A DNA stretch of 10,182 bases from Acidimicrobiaceae bacterium (GCA_020637295.1 JACJWF010000030.1:1-10182); one strand, 5' to 3'. Positions 1 through 7,759 are shown, numbered from the stretch's first letter. Numbers and translations are program-made. Notes: generated from the letters alone by a model not told the origin.

Positions 1-282
1 AAAGCCGAGCACGGCATAGCCGGCGGCGGCCAGCAGCGGGCAGGCGTAGTGCACGCTGAAGTCGCCACGGGGGTGGCTGAGGATGACGGCGGTCTTCCAG
101 GGTTTGCCGCCCGGTGGCGTCCACAGCACACCGCGCACCAGCGCGCCGTCGGGGCTGACCAGGCGGATGCTCTCCCGCGGGATCTCCACGCCGGGGTCGT
201 CCTCCGGCATCGGCCAGTAGTTGTAGCCGAAGGGGCGCTTGCCGCCCAGGTGAACATCTCGGTGCACGTCCAGGTCCTGCAT
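1..282 (-). CDS. Alpha/beta-hydrolase-like protein, N-terminal part (cut by window edge)
   Basis: Reading the minus strand from an ATG at 282 gives 94 open codons that run off the left edge, so only the N-terminus is visible. It starts MQDLDVHRDV. Residues 41-56 (LVSPDGALVRGVLWTP) look like the paired strands that begin an alpha/beta-hydrolase fold. Residues 64-72 (TAVILSHPR) resemble the strand followed by the His-rich oxyanion-hole loop, here HPRGDF where many relatives have HG. Then comes a helix and a second strand, ACPLLAAAGYAVLGF, as expected before the nucleophile elbow. The catalytic Ser, Asp and His would lie outside the window, so activity and substrate cannot be judged. No good Shine-Dalgarno precedes the ATG. 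It lies 36 nt downstream of the stop of the next gene on the same strand and may be cotranscribed with it. The fold assignment is inference from this pattern only. Confidence 0.6.
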   Translation of the reverse strand, partial: MQDLDVHRDVHLGGKRPFGYNYWPMPEDDPGVEIPRESIRLVSPDGALVRGVLWTPPGGKPWKTAVILSHPRGDFSVHYACPLLAAAGYAVLGF

Positions 283-318
283 GGCCCCGCACCCTAGGAC
301 GGGCGGGCGGGCCGTTCG

Positions 319-942
319 TCAGCGGGCGAGGTCCAGCTCGTACCGGTCGCCGCAGCGGATGAAGCCCGCCCGCTCCAGGTACGGGGCGTGGCGCTCCGTG
401 CCCGGCCGGCTGATCAGGCGACTGACGCCGTTCCGGCGGAAGACGGCCGCACCCTTGCCGAACAACCACTGGGAGATCTGCGAGTCGCGGTACGGCTTGG
501 TGACATAGTCGAGCTCCACCCACAGCTGGTCGCCGTCGCGACGCCCGATGAAGGCACCCGCGGGGAAGCCGTCGCGCATCAGCACCATGGCCAGCACGTC
601 GGCGGCGTCGGTGGGAACCTCGAACGACGGCTGGAAGCGGTGGATGTCGTCCAGGTGATATCGCAGGAAGTCGCAGAGGAACGGGGAGTCGGCGGCGACC
701 ACGGTGGCGCCGAGGTTGCGGCGGCCGCCGAGCTCGGCACGCAGGAACCACAAATTGAGCGCGGCGATGGCGACGTTGGTGCCCACGATCGGGGGCGCAC
801 CGATGAGCAGGCCATAGACGACGAACACCACCGAACCCACCAGCGACACCATCCGCAACCGGACGACCGAGGTCATCGCCAGCGACACGACCACCAGGAT
901 CGAGGCCAGGTACCCCACCAGCTCCGCAGCGTCGAACCTCAT
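319..942 (-). CDS. YgjV-like inner-membrane protein with C-terminal GNAT-like domain
   Basis: A 207-residue protein with two parts. Residues 7-24, 30-48 and 51-69 are three closely spaced hydrophobic segments. The ELVGYLAS, VRLRMVSLVGS, FVVYGLLIGAP and TNVAIAALN patterns recall the YgjV family of bacterial inner-membrane proteins, whose role is not established. Residues 80-207 are soluble and resemble a GNAT acyltransferase fold: VLAMVLMRDGFPAGAFIG as the central strands, ELDYVTKPYRDSQISQWLF where the acyl-CoA loop and helix should be, and YLERAGFIRCGDRYEL as the end. The usual R/Q-x-x-G-x-G/A pyrophosphate loop is missing (YRDSQIS), so it may bind something else or be inactive. The ATG at 942 is supported by AGGA at 950-953 with 7-nt spacing. 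Similarity calls are by eye. The domain order seems sound; the biochemical role is unknown. Confidence 0.75.
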   Translation of the reverse strand: MRFDAAELVGYLASILVVVSLAMTSVVRLRMVSLVGSVVFVVYGLLIGAPPIVGTNVAIAALNLWFLRAELGGRRNLGATVVAADSPFLCDFLRYHLDDIHRFQPSFEVPTDAADVLAMVLMRDGFPAGAFIGRRDGDQLWVELDYVTKPYRDSQISQWLFGKGAAVFRRNGVSRLISRPGTERHAPYLERAGFIRCGDRYELDLAR

Positions 943-980
943 CCCGTCATCCTGCCTCGCCGGCGGGCGGCGGCACGCGC

Positions 981-1024
981 AACGGCCCTGCCGCTCACGA
1001 TCGCTCGTGGCCGGCAGGGCCGTT
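981..1024 (-). terminator. Strong hairpin downstream of rpsJ
   Basis: A 13-bp perfect outer stem, AACGGCCCTGCCG (981-993) against CGGCAGGGCCGTT (1012-1024), encloses a second 5-bp stem CACGA/TCGTG around the tetraloop TCGC, separated by a 2x2 internal loop. It begins 47 nt after the rpsJ stop and is the obvious end of the tuf-rpsJ transcript. There is no T-run on either side, which is common for high-GC actinobacterial hairpins. Termination, or protection of the 3' end from exonucleases, is inference. Confidence 0.6.
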
Positions 1025-1071
1025 GGTGATTCCCCCGGTGTCGGGCCGAGACCCTCCTACCGCGTGGAGCG

Positions 1072-1386
1072 TCAGGCGCTCTGGATCTTGATCTCGATGT
1101 CCACGCCGGCCGGCAGCTCGATGCGCTGCAGGCTGTCGATGGTCTTCGCGTTGGGGTCGACGATGTCGATCAGGCGCTTGTGGACGCGCATCTCGAAGTG
1201 CTCGCGGGAGTCCTTGTCGATGTGCGGGCCACGGATGACCGTGAACCGGTGCTTGTCGGTGGGCAGCGGGATGGGGCCGCGCACCGTGGCGTTGGTACGG
1301 GTGACCGTCTCGACGATCTTGCGCGTCGACTGGTCGATGATCTCGTGGTCGAACGCCTTGAGGCGGATGCGGATGCTCTGTGCCAT
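1072..1386 (-). CDS. rpsJ: 30S ribosomal protein S10
   Basis: A 104-residue protein, the normal length for bacterial S10. It begins MAQSIRIRLKAFDH and contains the family landmarks IVETVTRTNATVRGPIPLPT (residues 24-43), KHRFTVIRGPHIDKDSREHFEMR (45-67) and KRLIDIVDPNAKTIDSLQRIELPAGVDIEI (70-99). S10 sits in the 30S head and also pairs with NusB in antitermination. The ATG at 1386 is chosen because the family starts there; a longer reading frame upstream is only overlap with tuf. It begins 13 nt after the tuf stop, so the two are almost certainly cotranscribed. Codons are typical of the window: Arg mostly CGC, Gly all GGC, Leu CTG/CTC with no TTG. Unusually, no rplC follows; instead there is a hairpin and an unrelated membrane protein gene. 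Confidence 0.97.
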   Translation of the reverse strand: MAQSIRIRLKAFDHEIIDQSTRKIVETVTRTNATVRGPIPLPTDKHRFTVIRGPHIDKDSREHFEMRVHKRLIDIVDPNAKTIDSLQRIELPAGVDIEIKIQSA

Positions 1387-1399
1387 GTGGTTCGTCAGC

Positions 1400-2584
1400 T
1401 CACTTCGTGATCTTGGTGACGCGGCCGGCGCCCACCGTACGGCCACCCTCACGGATGGCGAACCGCAGGCCCTCGTCCATGGCGATCGGCTTGCCCAACT
1501 CGACCGTGATCGTGATGTTGTCACCAGGCATCACCATCTCGGTGCCCTCCGGCAACTGGATCGTCCCGGTCACATCCGTGGTCCGGAAGAAGAACTGCGG
1601 CCGATAGTTGTTGAAGAACGGCTTGTGACGACCACCCTCACTGGCGGTCAACACATACACCTGACCCTCGAAGTTGGTGTGCGGCGTGATGCTGCCCGGC
1701 TTGCACAACACCTGACCACGCTCCACCTCCTCCTTCTTCGTCCCACGCAACAACGCACCGATGTTGTCACCAGCCTGACCCTCATCGAGCAACTTGCGGA
1801 ACATCTCCACACCCGTGCACACCGTCTTCTGCGTCGGACGCAAACCAACGATCTCGATCTCATCACCCGTGTGAACCTTGCCCTGCTCCACCTTGCCGGT
1901 CACCACCGTGCCACGACCCGTGATCGTGAACACATCCTCGATCGGCATCAAGAACGGCTTGTCCAGATCACGCTGCGGCTCCGGAATCGCCTCATCACAC
2001 GCCGCCATCAACTCCATCACCTTGTCCTGCCACGCACTGTCACCCTCCAAGGCCTTCAACGCGCTGACACGAACCACCGGGCAATCATCACCAGGGAACT
2101 CGTACTCGTTCAACAGCTCACGAACCTCAAGCTCGACGAGCTCCAACAACTCCTCGTCCTCCACCATGTCAGCCTTGTTCAACGCCACCACGATGTACGG
2201 CACACCCACCTGACGAGCCAACAACACATGCTCACGCGTCTGCGGCATCGGACCATCCGTGGCCGCAACCACCAGAATCGCCCCATCCACCTGCGCAGCA
2301 CCCGTGATCATGTTCTTGATGTAGTCAGCATGACCCGGCATGTCCACATGCGCATAGTGACGATTCGCCGTCTCATACTCGATGTGCGCAATCGAGATCG
2401 TGATCCCACGCGCCTTCTCCTCCGGCGCCTTGTCGATCTGATCGAACGGCGTGTACTGAGCCAACCCACGATCCGCCAACGTCTTCGAGATCGCGGCAGT
2501 AAGGGTGGTCTTGCCATGGTCGATGTGGCCCATGGTGCCGATGTTGACGTGCGGCTTGGTGCGCTCGAACTTCGCCTTGCTCAT
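1400..2584 (-). CDS. tuf: Elongation factor Tu
   Basis: A 394-residue, full-length GTPase that delivers aminoacyl-tRNA to the ribosome. GTP-binding motifs are intact: G1 GHIDHGKT (residues 19-26), G2 around RGITIS, G3 DMPGH, G4 NKAD and G5 SAL. Domains 2 and 3 follow, with DVFTITGRGTVVTGKVEQG and the conserved end GRTVGAGRVTKITK. G3 carries Met where most bacterial EF-Tu proteins have Cys or Ala (DCPGH/DAPGH), and G1 has Ile for the common Val; both look tolerable. The start is supported by GGAG (CTCC on plus, 2591-2594), 6 nt upstream. Codon use is a mosaic: roughly codons 30-340 favour GGT, CGT and TTG, while both ends and rpsJ use GGC, CGC and CTG. It is followed by rpsJ, but fusA does not precede it; a divergent ABC operon does. 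Confidence 0.98.
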   Translation of the reverse strand: MSKAKFERTKPHVNIGTMGHIDHGKTTLTAAISKTLADRGLAQYTPFDQIDKAPEEKARGITISIAHIEYETANRHYAHVDMPGHADYIKNMITGAAQVDGAILVVAATDGPMPQTREHVLLARQVGVPYIVVALNKADMVEDEELLELVELEVRELLNEYEFPGDDCPVVRVSALKALEGDSAWQDKVMELMAACDEAIPEPQRDLDKPFLMPIEDVFTITGRGTVVTGKVEQGKVHTGDEIEIVGLRPTQKTVCTGVEMFRKLLDEGQAGDNIGALLRGTKKEEVERGQVLCKPGSITPHTNFEGQVYVLTASEGGRHKPFFNNYRPQFFFRTTDVTGTIQLPEGTEMVMPGDNITITVELGKPIAMDEGLRFAIREGGRTVGAGRVTKITK

Positions 2585-2756
2585 GATGGTCTCCGCTTTC
2601 GGGGATCAAGTGGGTTGTCAAAGAACGCAGCGAGTGTAGCGGCGCCCCCGGCCCAACTCCACCAGCTCTCGGGCCGAAACCGGCAAGCGCGACCCGCCGG
2701 TAGCGGCCGGCCAGGGCGAGGCCAGGGGCGCCACCGTCTCTGACAGACTCCACGGC
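2585..2756. promoter_or_regulatory. Divergent promoter region between tuf and the ABC operon
   Basis: A 172-bp gap separates two genes pointing away from each other, so it should hold both promoters. On the minus strand, TACACT (plus-strand AGTGTA, 2633-2638) is a fair -10 for tuf, which would give a leader of roughly 40 nt carrying the GGAG at 2591-2594. No convincing -35 lies at the right distance. On the plus strand nothing strong is visible. CAGACT at 2744-2749 lies where a leaderless -10 would be for the GTG at 2757, but it does not fit TANNNT at its first base. Both calls are by eye. Confidence 0.35.
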
Positions 2757-3674
2757 GTGGATGCGGACGTCCTGCTCCGGGTGACGGCGCTCACCAAACG
2801 GTATCCAGGCGTCACCGCGCTCGACGGGCTGACCCTCGACGTGCCCCGCGGTCGCATCGGCCTGGTCGGCGCGAACGGCGCCGGAAAGTCGACGATGTTC
2901 CGTCTGCTGCTCGGGCTCACCCAACCGACGGAGGGCCACATCCAGGTGTGCGGTGTGGACGTGGCCGCCGACCCGATCGAGGTGCGGTCGCGTCTCGGGT
3001 ACATGCCCGAGCACGACTGCCTGCCCCTCGATCAGACCGCCGCCGATGTGGTGTCGACCTTCGGTGAGCTGAGCGGCCTGCCCCGCCGGGCAGCACGTCA
3101 GCGGGCATCCGACATCCTCGATCTGGTCGGGCTCGACGAGGCCCGCTTCCGGCCCATCGGCGGGTTCTCCACCGGTATGCGGCAGCGCACGAAGCTCGCG
3201 CAGGCGCTGGTGGGTGACCCCGAACTGGTGCTGCTCGACGAGCCGACGGCCGGGCTCGACCCCCTGGGCCGGGAGGAGATGTTGGCGCTGGTGGCCCGGC
3301 TCGGCACGTTCGGCATCTCTGTGATGATGGCCACCCACCTGCTCGACGACGTGCAGCAGGTGTGCGACCACGTGGTGATGATCGACGCCGGCAGGCTTGT
3401 CGTGGCGGGCGAGACGGCGTCGCTGCTCGACCGCACCGGTGTGGTGACGGTCGACGTGGGCCTGCGCCACCACGACCTGATCGCCGGGTTGGCGAGTGCG
3501 GGCGTGGACGCCACGGTGGTCAACGGGGCCGTCGAGGCCACTATCGAGGGCGACCAGCAACTCGATCTCGTGCGCGACGTGGTCGCCGATCTCGGCCTTC
3601 CCCTGTTCCGGCTGACCACCAGGCTCACCTCGCTCGACGAGGTGTTCCTGCGGAGCGCGGGAGGGCCGGAGTGA
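2757..3674 (+). CDS. ABC transporter ATP-binding protein, ABC-2/export type (first of pair)
   Basis: A 305-residue cytoplasmic ATPase subunit. Walker A is GANGAGKST (38-46), the Q-loop region is YMPEHD (83-88, Glu where Gln is usual), the signature is FSTGMRQR (137-144), Walker B plus D-loop is LVLLDEPTAGLDP (157-169), and the switch His is 194 (ATHLL). The STGMRQR signature and the C-terminal extension ending LTSLDEVFLR (about 291-300) are typical of DrrA-like subunits that power ABC-2 permeases exporting drugs, lipids or polymers. The start is a GTG at 2757; there is no clear Shine-Dalgarno, and the ATG four bases on is out of frame. The stop overlaps the GTG of the next gene by 4 nt (GTGA), so the permease at 3671 is its probable partner. 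The substrate cannot be told from the sequence. Confidence 0.93.
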   Translation: MDADVLLRVTALTKRYPGVTALDGLTLDVPRGRIGLVGANGAGKSTMFRLLLGLTQPTEGHIQVCGVDVAADPIEVRSRLGYMPEHDCLPLDQTAADVVSTFGELSGLPRRAARQRASDILDLVGLDEARFRPIGGFSTGMRQRTKLAQALVGDPELVLLDEPTAGLDPLGREEMLALVARLGTFGISVMMATHLLDDVQQVCDHVVMIDAGRLVVAGETASLLDRTGVVTVDVGLRHHDLIAGLASAGVDATVVNGAVEATIEGDQQLDLVRDVVADLGLPLFRLTTRLTSLDEVFLRSAGGPE

Positions 3675-4584
3675 GCGCCGCAGCGGAGAGCCCGGGCGTC
3701 CGGCGCGGCGCGGTCTACGACCGGTCGTACCGGCCGTACGACGGGCCGCGGGGCCGGCGGGCCGCGGCCACGGCCGCGCTCTACCGTGCGTCGATCCGCC
3801 GGGCGTTGGGCCTGCGGAGATCGTGGCGGCAGAAGGCTGCGCCGTTCGTGCTGCTGGCCGTGGTCTCCGTGCCGGCCGTCGTCAACGTGGGGATCGGTTA
3901 CATCACGCGGGAGCGGCGGCTGCCCATCGAGATCATCACCTACCGCGACTATGTGGGCGTGTCGTCGGCGCTGCTGCTGTTCGTGGCGCTGGTGGCGCCG
4001 GACGTGATGTGCCCCGACCGCCGCCAGCGTGTGCTGCCGCTCATGTTCTCGCGACCGCTCGTGGGCAACGACTATGTGGCGGCCAAGGTCGGCTCGATCA
4101 CCACGATCCTGTTCGCCTTCTCGTTCCTGCCGCAACTGGTGCTGTTCGTCGGCAACATGCTCGTCAGCGACAGCGCGTTCGACTACTTCGCCGGGCATCT
4201 GGACGTGCTGTGGCAGGTACCGGCATCCGTCGCCCTGCTGGCCGTGTACTACGCCGTCATCGGGTGCGCGGTGGCGTCGCTCACGGACCGGCGCATCGTG
4301 GCCGGCGCATCGGTGATCGGCCTGTTCCTCGTCACATCCATCGCCTCCGCGGTCATCGTCGACAACGGCGCCGACCGCGGCCCCAGCCCGGGTTCCCCCG
4401 GCGCACTCGTCAACGTGCTGCGGCTGCCGCTGTACCTTCGCGACCTCGTGTTCCTCGGTCACGTCGACGCCACGTCGCCGCTGGGCGGCGTGGACCACGG
4501 CGGGATGTATGCGGTGGGCCTCTACGTCATCGTTCTCGGCCTCGGCCTCGGTGTCCTCTGGCGTCGCTACCGGTGGGTGGAGCG

Positions 4585-4588
<4 letters not shown>
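3671..4588 (+). CDS. ABC-2-like transporter permease (first of pair)
   Basis: A 305-residue membrane protein. A basic cytoplasmic N-terminus with YDRSYRPYDGPR (16-27) and RASIRRALGLRRSWRQK (39-55) precedes about six hydrophobic segments, near 57-78, 94-112, 142-162, 183-204, 210-231 and 279-298. DRRQRVLPLMFSRPLVGNDYVAAKVGS (116-142) between segments 2 and 3 is the kind of loop ABC-2 permeases present to the ATPase: an R-P-L stretch followed by Y-x-x-A-K. The frame stays open upstream, but the GTG at 3671 is chosen because it overlaps the preceding stop (GTGA), has GGAG just before it, and starts in front of the conserved YDRSYRPYDGPR. It ends in an ATGA overlap with the next ATPase. It presumably forms the pore for the ATPase at 2757, the one at 4585, or both. 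Confidence 0.85.
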
Positions 4589-5543
<955 letters not shown>

Positions 5544-5547
<4 letters not shown>

Positions 5548-6320
5548 CGAACGCTGCGCCTCCCGCCACTGCCAGCCGTCGACGGCCCACGCCGCGGCTG
5601 GTGGCGATCATGCTGTACGCCCGACGCTCCTGCTTCCCACCGAAGCGGTGGCTGGCGTTGCTGATGCCGTGCGTGGGCGCGTTGCTGTTCGGTCTGCTCG
5701 CCCGGGCGATCGACCTCCCACGCGACCGGGCCTTCGCCAATGTGGCGGCCGAAGGGATCTTCAGCCTCGTCATGCCCATCACGGCGCTGATCATCGGCGA
5801 CTCGGTGCTGGGCGCCGAGGTACGCGCCGGCACGTTCCACTTTACATGGCTCACGCCCACGCCGCGGTGGCAGATCGTGGTCGGCCGCTGGATCACCGGC
5901 TCGCTGGTGGCGATGGTCACCATCGCCCCGGCTGCCGCATTGGCCGCGGTCGTTGCCGGCAGCACGCAGAGCGCGGGTGCGGCGTACGTGGCGGCGGCAG
6001 TGGGCAGCGTCGCCTACATCGCCGTCTTCATCGCCATCGGCTGCATCACCCGGCGCACGGCCGTGTGGGCGCTGACCCTCGTGTTCCTGGTGGAGCGACT
6101 GCTCGGAGCGGCGCTCACCGGCATCGCCCAACTCTCGCCGACGTGGGAGTCGCGTGCCATCTTCGTGGGCCTCGTCGACGACCCCCCGGCACGCCTCGTC
6201 CGTGAGGGCATCCCCGCAGGGTCCGATGCCATCATGCGCTTGGCCGTCGTCGCTGCCGTCGCGCTGGCGCTGGCCATCTTCCGCATGAGGCGGATGCGCC
6301 TGAGCGGCGCCTCCGACTGA
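5544..6320 (+). CDS. ABC-2-like transporter permease (second of pair)
   Basis: A 258-residue membrane protein, unrelated in detail to the first permease. A basic N-terminus (SRRRPTPRLVAIMLYARRSCFPPKR, in part) leads into hydrophobic segments near 36-54, 69-88, 117-138, 145-167, 172-190 and 229-247. Between segments 2 and 3 lies LGAEVRAGTFHFTWLTPTPR (89-108), followed by WQIVVGRW. This E-x-R-x-G-T with a later P-x-x-R before the next helix is characteristic of ABC-2 family loops. It ends in a basic tail, FRMRRMRLSG. The start at 5544 overlaps the ATPase stop (ATGA). It is the last gene of the operon; a repeat and palindrome element follows within a few bases. It is most likely the partner of the ATPase at 4585, judged by adjacency only. 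Confidence 0.85.
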
Positions 6321-6324
6321 CCCT

Positions 6325-6376
6325 GCCCCACCAGGGAAGTGACGGCATCGCACCCCGCCCCACCAGGGAAGTGACG
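6325..6376 (+). repeat. Two 20-bp exact direct repeats, 32-bp period
   Basis: GCCCCACCAGGGAAGTGACG occurs at 6325-6344 and again at 6357-6376, separated by 12 bp. The second copy runs straight into the large palindrome at 6368-6395, so GAAGTGACG is present twice on plus and once more on minus. The first copy has no inverted partner. This looks like a partly duplicated intergenic repeat element rather than chance, and it begins 5 bp after the permease stop. Confidence 0.85.
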
Positions 6377-6405
6377 TGATATATCACGTCACTTCGGCGG
6401 GGCGG
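6355..6405. terminator. Large palindrome between converging genes, probable bidirectional terminator
   Basis: A perfect 28-bp palindrome spans 6368-6395 with half-site GAAGTGACGTGATA, so its centre is the AT-rich GATATATC. After a short internal loop (ACCAGG on one side, GGC on the other) the pairing resumes with CCGCCCC (6355-6361) against GGGGCGG (6399-6405). In RNA from either strand this would make a very stable stem, well placed to separate the ABC operon (plus) from the P450 gene (minus). There is no T-run. A perfect symmetric site with an AT core could equally be a protein-binding site. Confidence 0.5.
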
Positions 6406-7676
6406 CGGGGGCCGGCGGGGGCAGGGGGGCCGGTGAGCCGCAGGGGGAGGGCGGTGAGCCCGCGGAGGATGAAGCTGGGGAAGTAGCGCAGGTGGTCGGC
6501 GCCGACCACGTCGAACCCGTCCACCCGCCGGGCGATCTCCTCCAGCGCCACCCGGGCCTCCAGTCGTGACAGGGGTGCGCCGAGGCAGAAATGGATGCCC
6601 TTGCCGAACGCCAGGTGCTGCGTGGCCTTCTGCCGGCCGGGGCAGAACGCTTCGGCGTCCGGGCCGAACACCTCGGTATCGCGGTTGGCAGCGGCGTAGA
6701 CGGCGACCACCATCGACCCCTTCGGGATCTGCTGGCCGCCGAGGTCCGTGTCCGCCGTGACCTTGCGGAACATGCCCTGGGTGGGGGTGGACAGGCGCAG
6801 GGCTTCCTCCACCACCGCGTCGGCCCGGCCGGGGTCCGCCCTCAGCGCCGCCCATTCCTGCGGGTGTTGCCACAGCAGCAGCATCGCCTCGGCCAGCAGC
6901 TTGGTGGTGGTCTCGTTGCCGGCGGTCATCAGCTGGCTGAGGATGCTGAGGATCTCGGCGGTGTCCAGCGGGCGGGCGTCCACGCCGGGCTCGTCGAGGC
7001 GGGCGGCCAGCAGGTCGGACAGCAGGTCGCCCTGCGGCTCGGCGCGGCGGCGGTCCAGTTCATCGGCGAAGTAGTGCTGGAACTCGTTGACCTGCCGCTC
7101 GGCGGCGATGCGACCGCCGAGATCCAGCTGGGTGCCGATGCCGGCGATGAACGCGTCGCTCCACCGCTTCACGTCGGCGTAGCGGTCCTCGGGCACGCCG
7201 AGCATCGTGGCGATGGCCTTCACCGGCAGCGGCACGGCGAATTCCTGCACGAACTCGATCTCCGTGCGGTCACCCCAGGCGTCGAGCAGTTCGGTGACGA
7301 TGCGGCGGACGAACGGCTCCAGCGCGGCGACCGCCTTTGGGGTGAACGCCTTGCTGACCAGCCCGCGGAAGCGGGTGTGCTCCGGCGGGTCCTCGGTGAG
7401 CATCGTGCTGACCCGGGGGTAACCCTCGGCCACCACGTCCTTCAGGCGCTGGTCGGCGGGCCCACTGGCCGAGGCGATGGAGGGCCCACCGAACCGCGAC
7501 GAGAACGTGGTGGTGTCGCGCAGTACCTGCAGCACGAGGTCGTGCCGGGTCACGAACCACAGCCCCACCTGGGGCACGAACGCCACCGGTGCGTGGGCGC
7601 GCATCTGCGCGTACTGCGGGAACGGGCACTGCATGGTCGCCGGGTCGAACGGGTTGAACTCCACCGTCGCGGTCAT
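6384..7676 (-). CDS. Cytochrome P450 (soluble bacterial class)
   Basis: A 430-residue heme monooxygenase of normal length, with no membrane anchor. The I-helix oxygen-activation motif is AGNETTT (252-258), with the acid-alcohol pair as Glu255-Thr256. The K-helix ExxR is EALR (291-294). The heme loop is FGKGIHFCLGAPLSRLEAR (357-375) with ligand Cys364. EDPPEHTRFRGLVSKAF (95-111) is the conserved C-helix region, and His100 and Arg104 should contact the heme propionates. It needs a ferredoxin and reductase; none are in the window. The ATG at 7676 is preferred over an in-frame GTG at 7694 because TACGCT sits 6 nt upstream, as in leaderless actinobacterial transcripts. The family usually ends near LPLRL. 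Here a Pro/Ala/Arg tail follows, and the last residues, EVT and the stop, are encoded inside the palindrome. AGNETT resembles sterol- or fatty-substrate P450s, but the substrate is not decided. Confidence 0.96.
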   Translation of the reverse strand: MTATVEFNPFDPATMQCPFPQYAQMRAHAPVAFVPQVGLWFVTRHDLVLQVLRDTTTFSSRFGGPSIASASGPADQRLKDVVAEGYPRVSTMLTEDPPEHTRFRGLVSKAFTPKAVAALEPFVRRIVTELLDAWGDRTEIEFVQEFAVPLPVKAIATMLGVPEDRYADVKRWSDAFIAGIGTQLDLGGRIAAERQVNEFQHYFADELDRRRAEPQGDLLSDLLAARLDEPGVDARPLDTAEILSILSQLMTAGNETTTKLLAEAMLLLWQHPQEWAALRADPGRADAVVEEALRLSTPTQGMFRKVTADTDLGGQQIPKGSMVVAVYAAANRDTEVFGPDAEAFCPGRQKATQHLAFGKGIHFCLGAPLSRLEARVALEEIARRVDGFDVVGADHLRYFPSFILRGLTALPLRLTGPPAPAGPRRPAEVT

Positions 7677-7682
7677 GGGCGC

Positions 7683-7688
7683 AGCGTA
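7683..7688 (-). promoter_or_regulatory. Putative leaderless -10 element for the P450 gene
   Basis: The minus strand reads TACGCT here, a match to TANNNT, with six bases (GCGCCC) between it and the ATG at 7676. No Shine-Dalgarno is present. This geometry is the common one for leaderless mRNAs in actinobacteria and argues against the upstream GTG as start. Confidence 0.4.
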
Positions 7689-7716
7689 GGCCACGACGGA
7701 GATTCTTGAGTCCGGC

Positions 7717-7722
7717 TACAGT
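7717..7722 (+). promoter_or_regulatory. Putative -10 element for the SDR gene
   Basis: TACAGT matches TANNNT and would place the transcript start near 7729, giving a leader of about 30 nt that contains the AAGGAG ribosome site at 7748-7753. No good -35 is seen at the right spacing. The 83-bp gap to the divergent P450 gene leaves room for one shared operator. Confidence 0.35.
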
Positions 7723-7759
7723 TGCTGGGCACATCTCGAACCTCCCGAAGGAGCACACC

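Noticed and set aside
2695..2730. GC-rich partial inverted repeats (GGCCGGCC and flanks) upstream of the first ABC ATPase
   Set aside because: The pairing is short and expected in DNA of this composition; it does not form a clear operator or riboswitch.
1007..2743. A 578-codon plus-strand open frame across tuf and rpsJ
   Set aside because: It is antisense to two certain genes, rich in His, Arg and Thr, and matches no domain; it is a high-GC shadow frame.
6321..6405. A CRISPR array suggested by the 32-bp repeat spacing
   Set aside because: There are only two copies, a 12-bp gap is far too short for a spacer, and no cas gene is present.
7677..7694. GTG at 7694 as the P450 start
   Set aside because: It adds only six residues, has no ribosome site, and would overlap the TACGCT element that fits a leaderless start at 7676.
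6591..7709. A 372-codon plus-strand open frame opposite the P450 gene
   Set aside because: The P450 heme, ExxR and I-helix motifs are on the minus strand; the plus frame shows only repetitive Gly/His/Arg sequence.
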